NCBI RefSeq assembly: GCF_008831285.2 | Contig: NC_045141.1 | Location: 1,180,001-1,244,000 of the forward strand | Length of the DNA stretch: 64,000 nucleotides | Source of the DNA: Nymphaea colorata | Taxonomy: Eukaryota; Streptophyta; Magnoliopsida; Nymphaeales; Nymphaeaceae | Direction: 5' to 3' | Shown here: positions 1 through 12,768 of the stretch, piece by piece | How the letters are laid out: each line of letters opens with the position of its first letter | Numbering within the stretch: the first letter of the stretch is position 1 | Translations under genes and position numbers: made by a program | Notes under the pieces: model-generated | What the model was told of the DNA's origin: nothing | The model's input: the letters and a program-made list of their open reading frames with translations, nothing else | The model's database searches: none

Positions 1-882
1 CAAGGATCTAAAGAAAAATTAATGAGATCAGATCCCTAGGCCTAGGGCCAAGGTTGCTATAGCTATGCCAGAGGCTCCAAGTTTGGCAGACGTGAGGCAC
101 CAAGCCTCAGTGAAGCTCAGCTCATCGAAGTAGGATGACCGAGACAACAGTGGCTGGTCTGGCAGTGGTAGTTCTAGCAGTGGTTTTGGTGTTGATTCTA
201 GCTATGGTTGGGTCACTAAGATGTCTTTTATAGAAATAGGAGATGAGATAGGGATTCAAGTGAGTGTGGGTTTGTTCAGTTGGGTTATGTCAGGAAGTGG
301 CCAAACCTAAAGTATGTGCAAGACCAACTGAAATATGAGTAAGGGTTCTAGCAGCTTACTCCTATGGCCAGGGACTACTTCACTGGCCATTGACATTTGG
401 GTTATATTGCCTAGCGGAGTAGGTAGGACTTGTCTTCCTTTTCCAATTATAGCCAAGGCCTTGCCTCCTCGATAAGATTTTGTTGGTTTCGGCCAGCGGT
501 GACCACACACTGCGAGGGTGAAGGATGGGTGCTAATGGCTGCATGGTTGATGGCCACGGGTTGCAGTTAACCTTTGGATCTGGCAGAGATGGAGGGTAGA
601 GGCTTGCACAACCAGCAAAGGCGGTTGCGGGGCTGGTAAACTAGCTCCTGTGTCCTGAAAATCCAATGATTGTTCGGCTTCCATAGGGATCAAGATGGGG
701 CATAGGCCATGGATAGTGATAGAGCCCCAAGGAGGGAGGCCAAATATTCACAATGGACATGGAGCAGCAGTGTGCAAGCAGAAAGAGAGTAAAAGGGAGA
801 GAAGCATCATGGGAGCGGATAACAAAGGGGGCCTATTCGGATTGGTTCTCTGGTGGTTCCTAAGTAGGAGAGGCAGCTGAAA
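1..882. other. No gene recognised
   Basis: Mixed-composition sequence with two short open frames (307-510 minus, 695-880 plus). Neither resembles a known protein or has gene-like context. Confidence 0.5.
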
Positions 883-890
883 GATAAGAG

Positions 891-1453
891 TAGGGCTGCA
901 CACGAGCGGAGTCGAGCTCGAGCTTCATAGCTTCAGCTCGAGCTCGACTTGAGTGCCTGTTTTCAAGCTCGAGCTCGGCTCGAGTGGCTCGTCGTTTATT
1001 GACAATGCCTCACGTGGGGAGGAGAGCATATTGGGAAAAGAGAAAAATGGAAGGAAATGAAGACGTGGGGAGAAGAAAAGAAGAAAAAGGGGGTGTTGGG
1101 AAAAGAGAAAAAAGGAAATGACATGGGAAGGAGGAAGGGTGTTGGGAAAAGAGAAAAGAAAAAAAATGAATGAGTGGTGAAGAAAGAGAAACGTGGGTGA
1201 AGAGAGGGAAAAAAAGGAGGGAAATTAAATAATTTAAAAACGAGTTTAACTTTCAGCTAATTAATTTAATATAATGAGTTGAGTCTAGTTTAAACGAGTC
1301 GAGTTCTTGCAACTCTAACTCGACTCGTTTATTGATTCGAGTTTAATTTTCAGCTCGAACTCGACTCATTTATAAATGAGTCGAGCTCGAGCCGAGCTTT
1401 TGCGAGCGAGTTCGAGTTGAGCCCGAGTTGGCTCAATTCGTTGTGCAGCCCTA
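891..1453. mobile_element. 563-bp hAT-type MITE
   Basis: It begins TAGGGCTGCACA (891-902) and ends TGTGCAGCCCTA (1442-1453), a perfect 12-bp inverted repeat. A perfect 8-bp target duplication GATAAGAG flanks it (883-890 and 1454-1461). Subterminal DNA is packed with GAGCTCGAG-type motifs; the middle is purine-rich and non-coding. The 8-bp duplication points to hAT. A second copy starts at 63835. Confidence 0.92.
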
Positions 1454-1461
1454 GATAAGAG

Positions 1462-2699
1462 GGACCAGGTTCTAGCGACGAATAGTGGGGTGCTTTAAGG
1501 ATAGCTTGGTGCTTTAGTGCCGGAGCTGATATAGTCTTTTAGGGAGGCTGCAGGGGGCGAGTTGCAACACCCATTGAAGGACTCCTTTGACAAGGGGGGA
1601 GTTCAATGGTGGAGGCCGGGGTATTGGGCAAGGACCGCTGGGTAGGAATTAACCTTAGGATTAGGGCTCTACGTAGAACCATAAGTAAAAAAGAAAAGCA
1701 TTCCTTACTTTCATTAATGCAACACTTATAAGTTTTAATACGCTTAGAAAATGTGAAAAAGAAGTCTTACTGATTAATAATCATGATGCCTAGGGATGCA
1801 CCCTGATGATGTGGCTGATGTGTCCCCCTACTGGCAGAATTTGGTTGGCACATGAGCTGGTGCATTTTGACATGGCATCCAGACGTCTTCCCACCCAAAT
1901 TTTGCTGGACCAAAATTTGAATACCACTCAATGCATGTCCAGCTTTATATTGGACAAATTGCTGTCATAGCTGCAAAGAAACACAAAAAGGCAAGACACA
2001 CTATTGACTTGGCACATAATTATCTGTTGAAGCTAGCCCATGCCCTCCACATTGCACGGCTCCACAAGTGGGGCTGAGTCGGTTTGCTTGCTTGCTCGAA
2101 AATGCATAGGTTGGTATGTCGGCTGGCTTCCACATGGGTCGGGCATATGGGTGTCCTTCAAAAACTAGTTACCATGTGGGAAACTGACGTGGATGGTGCC
2201 TGATGAGTAAAAAAGAGAAGGTGGTTGTGTTGCAAATGTGTCTGCAGGTCATTATGCTGACATGAGGTGGCAGGCTGGTCCTGCCTACTTCCTCTGTCTT
2301 GGGAGCTAACCCTGCCTCGGCCGATTGGACTCAGCCAGGAGCAAGGGTTGGATGCTGAACGATCCGTGCTAGGCACTTGTGCCACAACATCGGCATGTGT
2401 GGCTGGTGTGCCCAGCTTAGCCAGATGCTGGATGTACAACTGGATTGAGCAGGGCTGCTGTGTGCCAGGTTTGACTAGGGCATCTGACTGGCCAAGGTTC
2501 TGGCCAGGCACAATCAGGCACAATCAATGGAGGCATGCAGATCTTACCTAGGTTCGCCTGAGCCTGCTGATTGGGTGCAGCCTGATGCATGGATTGGGTT
2601 GGTGTATGGTTGGTGTCAGTCAAGTATGCCTGGTTAGCCTCATCCAAATTGGTGTGTTGCTACTAGAAGGTGTGAAGACTGCTCTCATGCTCCCATGAC
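1462..2699. other. No gene recognised
   Basis: Continuation of the DNA interrupted by the MITE at 891. Overlapping open frames at 2158-2647 on both strands lie in GC-richer sequence full of CCAGG/TGGCC words; I find no family match. Confidence 0.5.
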
Positions 2700-5100
2700 A
2701 ATCTATGGACACGAGCTGGCTAGGATGAGTGTTATCACTGGTTTAGATCTAGTCAAATTGAAGTTGAGTTCAATGGGCTCAAGCCTACTGGGTCAGAACT
2801 GAGCCGAGTCTGAGCCAACATTGAATCTAGTTCGAGGTTTTTTAGGTAGATTAGGTAGACCTAAGTGGGATTAGTTGCATAGAGATAGCAAATTGGATTT
2901 AGTACACGTAGCCGGGCTTAGTTTTGAAAAAGTGAGCTTAGTTAGCTGAAAATCAGGTAGGTTTGGCAAAAGAGACTACGGCCCCCTTGAGGCTACAATT
3001 GGTAGGTCCTGATGAACTATGATATGTGGGCCCATTGAGACTATTTTCGGTAGTCTTAGGAAAATCAGGGTTTGTAGGTCCTATAGGGATTATTTTTGAA
3101 AGGTTTGAGCTTAGTAGATTATACTAGACAAGACCTGTCTAGAATATCAGCTTGTGGAGTTTGGTCCTCAAATTTGCATCTCAGGCACTATGTCTTAGAC
3201 CCTATCTTGTTTCGAATGGAATTCAAAAGTTCTTCTCGATGTGCTTAGAAAGTTAGTTTTTCAAAATACTCTAGACATGGACTAAAAAGTCAACTAGTGT
3301 TAAAATGGAAAAGGTCAATTCAACAGTCTTTGGGTAAGATTTTGGTAAGCTAAACTAAAGAGACCCATGCTAATGACTTGAAACTATGATTGATCGGAAA
3401 ATCAAGAAATTCAGAACAAATTTCAGCTCAATTGGGCTCAGGATAAGAAATAATATGAAGAGATTGAGTGGTTTGGGTGGATAAGGTTAATGATTTTGTA
3501 AAATTAAAATCGCACTTCAACACAAATGTTTTAACCAAAACGAAGTTGAGGACAGGTAAATTTTGGCATGAAGAAGATACTTTTAGCTTGGTAGGAGTTG
3601 ACATGGTAGTTTTACAAAGAAATTGAGCTAAAACATCAAAATAGAATGAGTAACACTAGGAGGAGCAATCTCCTAACAGTTTAGAAACTAACTTCAATTG
3701 AATTTTGGGCAATTTATCCTGATAGTGCTATAGCTAAGTTATTCTTATTTCACCAACATGCCCTGTGCTCAGTTTATACTAACTTAACCGAGTTGAGATG
3801 AATTGGGCCAAAACCTATTGAAATAAGAGAGAGTGACCCAGGAATAGGTTTTGAACTTCCTAGAACTGAAATTGGTGACTATACTTCAAAATCAACTAAC
3901 TTCAAGCCAGATGTAATATGAAGAGCTTATCTTGAGTTTGGTTTGGATTATGCGTAGACACCTCAAATTTTCACAAGTCCAAATGACCATTTTACCACTC
4001 ATCAATGAGATTTTGAACTGGTTTTGAAAAAATTTCAAATGTAAGGGCCATGAAGTACATTAGAACAAGTCATATGTTCTAGGCATCAGACACTTGGACC
4101 CAAATCACTCAGCTTCTTGCCATTAAAAATGACAATTTTGCCCCTACTCACCACATTTTGTCCCATTTTCCTCCAATTTTCTAAGAGTAATGAAAATCCT
4201 AAGAATCGTCTCCCCAAGTCCAATTAGAATTATTGTCATCTCCACAAGTTGCCGAGACTCTTACAACAAGTGTACTTGCTTACATTTGGTTAGAAAACAT
4301 CCATAAATAGCCCATTCTCCAAATGTTCTACAATTTTTTTATTATCAGAACACTTGCAGACCTAATCAGACCCAAAATAGGTTCTCTTTTGTGTTAGTGG
4401 AGGATTTCTATCTCTATTTCTAGCTTTTAAGCTTCAATTCCAGTGGTAGAGAAACCATTTCTAAGAAATGATGTCTCATTTCTGCATTTTCGCATGTTTG
4501 ATCACCAAAACTGCCTTATTCAAATGAGCCAGCTCAAAAAAAACTTGGATCATATTTTTTTAGTGCTGAATTTAACTGCTCTCACCTTTAGTTCAAATAA
4601 GTCTATTTCAGATTGAACCTAATTGTAGTTTTCCAGTCACTACTGGAGCGTCTGCTTGTGAACTAATTTTTGAGAGATCTGAAATGTCAATTTTCAATCA
4701 AAGCACAAAATAGATTCAATGTCACTCAAAAAGAGTATTAGTGTGTACATTTCTCATAGACAAGGTCAAATCCCTATTTTCCATCTTTGCATTATTTTTA
4801 AATAAACCTAAGTTTCAAGTTATCTGAACCAAGTTTAGGCTATTCCTGCACCAGAGTCCAGTAAGGCTCACACAGGTCTAAGCTTGCATGGAATTGAACT
4901 CAATAAGGTTCAAACCTAGTTGAACCTGTTTGACGTATGCTGAAACTAGTTTGACCTGAGCCCAGTCTGACCTGTGCCCAAATGAGCCAAGACCTAGATG
5001 AACCCAGGTCCACTTCCTCAACACTGAATTTGAGATCACAAGACACACTGAGCCCAATTTGGGCACCCAGAACTCATATCTATAATATGCTATGATTTAG
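2700..5100. repeat. Unknown inverted-arm repeat, copy A
   Basis: No gene is visible. Two to three units of a 48-bp-spaced subrepeat lie at 2980, 3028 and 3076, each of the form GGxCCxxxTxGAGxCTA. Sequence at 3230-3560 is recognisably similar to 9355-9690 in the same orientation. The right end (4800-5050) is rich in CAAACTAGTTTGACCTGAG-like phrases that are the reverse-complement style of the left end near 2730-2840. Diverged and non-coding; boundaries approximate. Confidence 0.45.
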
Positions 5101-6540
5101 ATCTTGTTTACACCCCAAATTATTCCATTGGCAATCTTGAAAATTTCTATAAAATATTTTAGACTAGAGTTGATAGCCACCCAATCCTAGACCCAAGTCT
5201 AAGAATCACTTACAAATTTAGTTTAGAATAATGAATTTCAAAATCAAAATTTTTATCAAATTTCAACAGGATTTCAGATTCGACTAGAGCCAAAATTAAA
5301 ATTTTCACAATCAAAATTAAAACTCTCATTAGTGAGGAATAAAATCCTTTCTCAATTTTATTTCAACACGAAGAGAGAAGTTAGTTGATTGCGACTCTCT
5401 CTCTATATTTCCTTAGAATTATTGAAGGAAGACCCAATCAAAGGGAAATAATCTAGGAACAGTTCGCCTAGAGCAAGGACTTCCTATTTTCCTAAAATTA
5501 TCTTGGAGTCAATTCAAAAATTTAACAAAAGAAATCCAAATTTAAAACTTTGGAGGTTCTTGGCTCAGTGCATCTTGATAGCCAACCGACTTGGATCAGC
5601 CCCAACGGAGCTGATCCCCTACAATTACAATAAGATAAAAGCTCTTGCACAAAAACTCAAGCCAACATGCTAAGGAATCGAGAATTCACCCAAGGCTAGA
5701 TCAACAACAATTCAAGGTCAATCTTATATATCAATTAAAGAGTCACCTTAACAAGTTCACTCTTTTCACTTCCAACATTTTCTAAATCAATCAACTCAAG
5801 GAAGTTAATCAGTTTGTTTTTTTTTTTTAAATTAGAGAGGCATCTAAGAATAAGATGTTCCCTCTTGAACCTTTCTTTTAAAAAAAATCCAAAGCTTAAG
5901 AGATCAGCCTGAAATCAGGTGTGCTACTGTATCCCCCATTTGAAATAAAGTATACCAAAAAATTTCGAAAAATTAAGGGTGCCCAGCTGAGCGTGTCATT
6001 CAAGTCAGGTTGTCAATAACGTTAGGAACTAACAAACCTTGAAACCAGAAAATTTCAAGTTAGAACATGACGGGACAGCCGTGAATGGCGTGTCCCCCTT
6101 GTCCTTTGATTTCTTCTTTGGAAACTAAACAAGAGTTGGTTAGAATCAGCTCATTCCAGCTGATTCCACTCCTTAAAAATGTAGAAAGGATCGAAATCAA
6201 TTGTTGATCACATCTTTATTTTCCTATACTTGAAAGTACCTCGATTTTATCAAACCCCTAACTTCCAAACTTTGCAAGTATCAGCAGGAGTGTAATATTG
6301 AGATACCATTCACCTATATGTCAACTGTCCAACCAATTTTTAAACAAAATCAAGGCCGTTTAGTACCCGTTTGTGGGCCTAAAGTTAGCTATTGGATCAT
6401 ACCTATGTTTCTGCATGTGCAAAACTCAGTTTTCTGATGCAACTTCAGGGACATCTACGATAAATCTAGGGGACCATTTTCCAAAAACATTAGTTTAGGT
6501 GTTACGCACATGTGTCAGGATACTCTCACATAATCTTGCA
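5101..6540. other. No gene recognised
   Basis: AT-rich, no ORF of note and no motif I can support. Confidence 0.5.
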
Positions 6541-6557
6541 TGGATTCGAGGTGGGTA

Positions 6558-7130
6558 AGTTGTTTCTCTCTTCCTCAAAAGTTGAATTGCTTCCTACAAT
6601 TTAGTATGTTGTTTTCTGCAAACCAAGAATGTTTGTCTTTCATTGCACTATTTCTCCCTCATTTGAAATCATTTTTCAAATCCATCACTTCAAAATCTGT
6701 TTGATGTGTCAAGATGCCACCCATGCATTTTCATGTGAATAAAAAATTGTTAGGTTGTCTCTCTTCTTCGAAAGACAAACTACTTCTTGCACTTTTTTCG
6801 GCCAAACCTGATTTTTCATCTCTATGGAATTTGTTTCTCTCTCATCCAAATGTGTTTTTCCATTCTGTCACTTTGAGATGTTATTTGGCATATATCTTTT
6901 GTCCAGTTTTGCACGAATCTAAGGTTGTTTGGTTATGTCTCTCTTCCTTGGAAACTGAATGGTATTTTGTAGTATTACTTTTGTTTTCTGTTAAACACAA
7001 TTTGTATACTAGATGTCTTTTTCAAATCCATCTTTTACCTAATGGTCAATCCTCATACCAAGAAGGCCGGTCTCACCTCTATTTCTTGGAATGGAGGCGA
7101 TTCTTTAGAATCCATCAAGGTTGCATGCAT
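6558..7130. repeat. Diverged tandem repeat, about 180-193 bp, three units
   Basis: The phrase TCTCTCTT followed by a GAA-rich then CTTCTTGCA-like stretch recurs at 6565, 6758 and 6938, giving spacings of 193 and 180 bp. The surrounding sequence follows the same order. A 173-codon open frame at 6714-7235 runs through it but resembles no protein I know and is probably incidental. Confidence 0.55.
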
Positions 7131-7241
7131 AATATTTCTAAAAAAAGTGTTCACATCAACAAGAACTCTATATGTGTAAATGTAGTCAACCCCATGGACA
7201 GACTCAAAACCAATGTTAAAATCCTGACCATGTGATGTCAA

Positions 7242-8439
7242 GTAGACATACTAGTTCTTATTATATGTTTTTCTGCATAAAGTCGGATTACATAAAATAG
7301 GAAGGGATAAATGATGCCGAAAACCCACAAGCTTCAGCTTGTTGGGCAGCTTACAAATAGATGCATAATTTGCCTTCATGGGGATTAAGAGATTTCGCTC
7401 AGTTTATGAGCTATGTAGCTACGAAGTTTGACAAAATTTCAGCACCCAAATTTCTGCATACAGGAAATTACATGAAGTAAGTTTGTACATTTTGTATAAT
7501 AGAGAGTGGAAATGGACTCCAAATCACAAAAAAAAAAAAGCACAAATGGAAGTAGACATTCTGATGGTTCCAATGCATATCTATTTTGTCAAAAAAATCT
7601 TCCTATATTAAGTTTTGATGTCCAAAAAGTAGACAAATTTCTACAATGTTAGAGTATACATACCCAAGAGAACTTAAAGAAAAGAAACCACTACATGCAT
7701 GGGTATGTGCATATGTGCCATGCACAAGTAGTGCAATAAAACAACCAGAAAATGACCCTAACTAGTGGTATGCACACAATGAGAACATAAACATTAATAT
7801 TGACCATATTATTCTATCCATGAAATGGATAGAGTCTCCTCTAATCAATTGTAAAATGACACAGAACATGGAAAAATGCTTAGACATGAATAAGAACATT
7901 AAAACCTAGGGATGCCTAACATGGGCTTCGGGTACAAAAGCACTAGACCTTTTGCTAGGACACTGCAGTGCTCATGCAGTAAGTCCCCATGAGCCTCTAT
8001 TGAGAGGAAGTGGTACCATGCAAAGGTAAATTTATGAATGCATAGAAGAAGGAGAGGAACTATCCACTTGATGATGTCTCCTTCCTCCTTCGGAGAAGCC
8101 TATAGGAGATGGCCTCTCTGCTCTTCTTCTTCTTTCCTCCTCTTGAATGTAGGGCAGAAAGCTCTCTTGTTGGGGGCGGCAACTAGAGAACCTCTCCTTC
8201 AAATCCTCAAAATGGTTTAACTCATTGAGAGATTAAAGCAAGAAGCAAAAGAGATAGAAGAAAGAGAATATACCAAAAAAGTCTATAAATCATAGAAAGA
8301 TGAGTTGGGCATCCCCCGAGCCTCTTCATAGTTTTTGAGGGTGGCAATTCTGAAATTTCCCTCTAAGGCTGGCACCACATCCTTCATCTTTTATAATCTA
8401 ATCAAGCTTAAAAAGAAATGAAAACCATGGCTTGGACAG
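7242..8439. other. No gene recognised
   Basis: AT-rich. The only open frames are about 60 codons with no similarity. Confidence 0.5.
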
Positions 8440-11400
8440 CCGAGATTAAATCTAATAACAAGTGCCAACATCTAGTGGGTTTGGATCTTGATGATGAATT
8501 TAGATATAGATTTAATATGAAATCTAGAACTGAGAAAGTGTTTTGGGTCTCTATTTTGGATATAGATCAAAGAATAAGATATGGTTGGTTTTCAGGAACA
8601 AGGTTTAGGAAGTTTAAGTCTACACAGTTGGAAATCAATCCAGACACAAGCTAGGGTGAGACCCATGATCAATTGGCCTTGTACCAAGGGAAGGTTTATT
8701 TTAGGCAGATCTAGGTGGCATAAGCTAAATTTACTAAATCTGGACTAGCAACTAGGTTCAATTTTTTGTTAAAATTGTTTGGCCTGATTGAGGTGGTTTG
8801 AATCACACAAGTTTCAAAAAACTAAGTTTAGTGAACCCCATCAGATCTAAATTAGGCAAGTTTTGGCATACTGGATTAGGTGGGTCCTACAGAGCTAAAT
8901 TTGGCAGATGTGATTGAATTGGGATCTGAAATTATGATTGATGCTATTTTTGGTACGTACAATTCTATGGGTCTGGTGGAGTCTATTTCAGGCAATTTGA
9001 GTTGAATTAAGATTTGTGGGTCCTATTGAAGCTATTTCTGGTAGGTTTGATTCAACTAGGGCTTGTGAGTCATAGTTGAGCTATTTTTGGCAAGTGTTGG
9101 AAATGGAGGTTTTGTGGGACTTACAGAACCTATTTTGGCATAATCCTAGAAACTAGGATTTGCGGGCCCTACTGGAGCTACTTATGCCAGTTTTGGAAAC
9201 TAGAGTTTTCAAGTGCTGCTGAATTTATGTTGGGTAAGTTGAGGTTTGGTGAGCTATATTAGGCAAGACCTCCTTGAAATAGCGACTTGTAGAATTTGGA
9301 CCTTACAATTAAAAAGTTAGGTTTCATGTCCTAATCCTAGCTGTTAAAATGGAATTCAAAAGTGTTCCCTCATGTGCTCAAAAATCAATTTTTCTAAAAA
9401 CACCATATGTGAACAGAAAAGTAGTGAAGCTATGATAAAAATGGGAAAATTGGTGAATTTTACTAGTTTTTGGCAGGGTTTTGATAGGTTGAGTTGAGAG
9501 CACCTAGACCAGTGAAACTCGAACCATGATCAACTGATGAATCAAGAAATTTTGATGAAAATCAAGTTGAAACGAGTTCCAGACATAAATAGGATTGAAG
9601 TGACTACATGAGTAAAGTAGATAAGGTTAGTGAATTGTAGTATTCAAATTGTGCTTCACATAGATAATCCAACTGAAATCATGTTTTGGGAAGTTAATCC
9701 ACTCTTGACAAAATGAGCAATGGAAAGTCTAGTAGGTTAAAAATGAAGGTCTCAAGATTTAATCTAATACTCTAGGCAGTTTCGTTGACATTAGTTTGCC
9801 TAAATTAGTTCATTTTTGTGAGCGCCCCAACTTTTCTCAACTACGAATGACCATGTTACCCTCACATTACCTATTTTCTTATTGTTTTTGAGCAATTTTC
9901 AACATGTGTGATCTATGACCCTAAGGCAATGTCAAACCATCCTACTCTATCCTAGTAGGTTGACTTCCACCATGAACCCAGGAAAACCCTAGCACATTTG
10001 GCTAACCTAGGTTGCTTTTACCATTTTACCCTCAAACCTAGAGAAAAACTCGAATCTAGGTTTTTGGGTTGAATTATAACCTAATTAACTTTTTCAAATC
10101 CAAAAACCCTCATTTCCTACTTATTTTTGTTCAACTGATTTTGGCTTCAAATAATTCATTTAATCTTGGTGGGCCCTACATTATCTAGAAATGACAGGAT
10201 TTAGAAAAAAAAATGGCTTCTTTTAGCAATCCAACCCTGCCAAATTTAGAATCCTAATTCCACAGCACTTACCTAATATAACCGACCAGACCCAAAAGAG
10301 TCCAATCTGCCTTAAATAGTCCCCATTATGACCCACGAACCTCCAAAAATAGGAGTTGTGGGCCTGTAAACCCTGGTCCTAAAAATTTCCCATAAATAAC
10401 TCCAATAATGTCTAGAACTATAGTTTTAAGAATCCTACCAAAAATAGTTTTTGTAGGTCCCCAAGACCTCAATAAACAAATCTTGCCTAAAATAGTTTCA
10501 CCGTATCCCATATACCTCAATTTACCAAAAACTATCTAAAGAGTACCCTTAGAACCAAACCTACTAAAATTAGCCCTGATAGGTTCCACATTCCCTGATC
10601 TCGCCAAACCTAAAACTTGAAAGAGCCTGCCAAGTCTTCTCAAACCTGCCGAAGTTGGCATCAATTAACCTTCAGGAATTGCAGTCCCTCAAAACTGCTA
10701 AAAGTTGCTTTGCAAGACCCACCTATGACATTCTATCAAAATCTGCCGTTTTTAGGTTCAACCTAACCCTTCAGATTGATTTCTCTAAAGCCTGCCTAAT
10801 TTAGAGCTGTTAGAACCTGCTAAACCCTGAGTCCTAGAACCTGGCTGAATTGACTCTTCTGGAAACCTGAAACATTGCTTTCCAAGGCCTGCCAAATTTA
10901 GATGCCTTGGAACCAATAAACTGCTAGAAATAGCCTCAATGAAGCCCTTAAATTCTACTTCTGTCAAAATTGCCAAATTTAGATCTGCAGGTCCCACTCA
11001 TTACAAAATCCCAAAAGTTGCCTAGTTTAGAATACACTGACCAATTTAACCAATTTTAGCTGAAACTAAACCCACTCAACCTAGAGTGACAAACCTGATC
11101 TGGTCAAATTCAACCCCTCAGTCGTCCAAAACCAACCTAAAATAACCTGACACACTTGAGCCTAGGTTCAACCCCAGCTCAAATCTAGCTCAGTAGGTTG
11201 AAACCTATCGAATCCAATGTCAAACCAGTCTCAGTTTGACTAATCTTAGCACAGGTTTGGTCAAATAAACCAAGTTCATTCAAACCATTTCAGTTTGACC
11301 AAGTTCAATCAACAGAACCCAATCCACTCAAACCAGTCTAAGTCAGTCCTAGTTCGACTTGACCTATTTGGGCTCAGTGAGTTAAACCTAGACCAAGATC

Positions 11401-11665
11401 ACCTGGTTCAATAGGACCCAGTAAGGGTTGTCCTCCCCTATTTTGAATCCAAATTTGGTACAAGTTTACAATCTAGATTCAAAATCCATAAGCCGAATCA
11501 ATTTTAGATCAAAATCATCTCTCTACGTCCTGATCTGGATCTTCAATCCAAACATTTTATATGAATTTGATCCAAATATATCTTTCAACCTTGATCTGAA
11601 ACCAGATTTGGGTTCTATACTCACAATTTGAAGCTCCCAGATGGTGACACTTATCACTGGGGCCA
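8440..11665. repeat. Unknown inverted-arm repeat, copy B
   Basis: Non-coding, about 3.2 kb. The left edge (AGTGCCAACATCTAGTGGG near 8461) and the reverse complement of the right edge (AGTGTCACCATCTGGGAG near 11650) agree, followed inward by similar TTGGAT/GATCT-rich sequence. Arms are imperfect and diverged. A subrepeat recurs at 8969, 9018, 9066, 9116 and 9164 (GGGTCCTATTGAAGCTATTT-like), and in the opposite orientation at about 10300-11000. No transposase or target duplication identified. It could be a fold-back or long-TIR element, or two opposed copies of one repeat. Confidence 0.45.
8969..9212. repeat. 48-50-bp degenerate tandem repeat
   Basis: Five unit starts are spaced 49, 48, 50 and 48 bp, each beginning with a variant of GGGTCC followed by TGAAGCTATTTxxGGxA. 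A more distant unit lies at 8882. The same unit occurs at 2980-3100. Confidence 0.6.
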
Positions 11666-12216
11666 ATCCTGGCCATTCAGATTAAGTTAAGTATATTTTT
11701 CAACAATGTAAATCTTAGGGCCACACCATGTCACGACCCCTAGTGTTTACTTACTCTTTTAAAAAATTCACAAAATTGCCACCTCTTTCAATTATAAACA
11801 GGGAGAGGAGGGAACATTCCTTATTGCTATCTCTTATTCTCTCTGAAGTATCTTTCGTCTCTTTTCTTTGTTTCTCTGTTATTTTTTGTTAGGCCAACCA
11901 ACTCTTGGACATCCATAGGAGGAATAAAAGGAGAAGCAAGAAGAAGAAGAAGAATGGGGAAGAAGAAATTGGCCAACAAGATAGGCCAACCAACTCTCTC
12001 TCTCTCTCCCTCCATGTGTTGCATGGTCCAAAAACAGCTCTTTATATGGCCGGCTTGAGCCATAAATCCAAGCAAGCACTACTAACTCTCTGGAGAGAGT
12101 TGTAGGGATTTAGTATATTTTATGTAGGATCTAAAAAACATCTTGCTCAGGTTTTATGGATTCAATCTCGTCATGCACGATGGTTGTTCTTCACACCTGT
12201 CATGTTTCTCATGTCA
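11666..12216. other. No gene recognised; short TC repeat
   Basis: Short overlapping frames on both strands at 11827-12105. A TC dinucleotide run lies near 11994-12009. Nothing supports a gene. Confidence 0.5.
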
Positions 12217-12766
12217 TTAACATGGTTTTTGCATAATCTATATAGAAGACCCCTGTATACGTGGCAACATCCATACAATTTCCCCATTTGCATAGACAGT
12301 TCATGTATCTTTCAATTTTCTGATCATTAGCATGAATACTGGATGCATTTAGTGTATTTTGCTTTGTTTTATGTTTGTTCTCCATGTTAAGGATCATGGA
12401 TTTCATGTGTGCACACTCCCATGCATGTAAATCATGCACGCACCATGCAAGAAGGATAAAAGTTTTGTTTTGTCAGCAGATAGAGTTTTTGTTAACATGG
12501 TTTTTGCATAATCTATATAGAAGACCCCTGTATACGTGGCAACATCCATACAATTTCCCCATTTGCATAGACAGTTCATGTATCTTTCAATTTTCTGATC
12601 ATTAGCATGAATACTGGATGCATTTAGTGTATTTTGCTTTGTTTTATGTTTGTTCTCCATGTTAAGGATCATGGATTTCATGTGTGCACACTCCCATGCA
12701 TGTAAATCATGCACGCACCATGCAAGAAGGATAAAAGTTTTGTTTTGTCAGCAGATAGAGTTTTTG
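12217..12766. repeat. Perfect 275-bp tandem duplication
   Basis: 12217-12491 and 12492-12766 are identical by base-by-base reading. Flanking sequence differs on both sides. No coding capacity is evident. Perfect identity means either a very recent duplication or an assembly duplicate. Confidence 0.95.
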
Positions 12767-12768
12767 TT

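Noticed and set aside
6714-7235. 173-codon open frame
   Set aside because: It runs through diverged tandem repeats, has no domain, and resembles no protein I know.
12209-12714. Two similar minus-strand frames
   Set aside because: They are identical because of the 275-bp duplication, with no sign of coding use.
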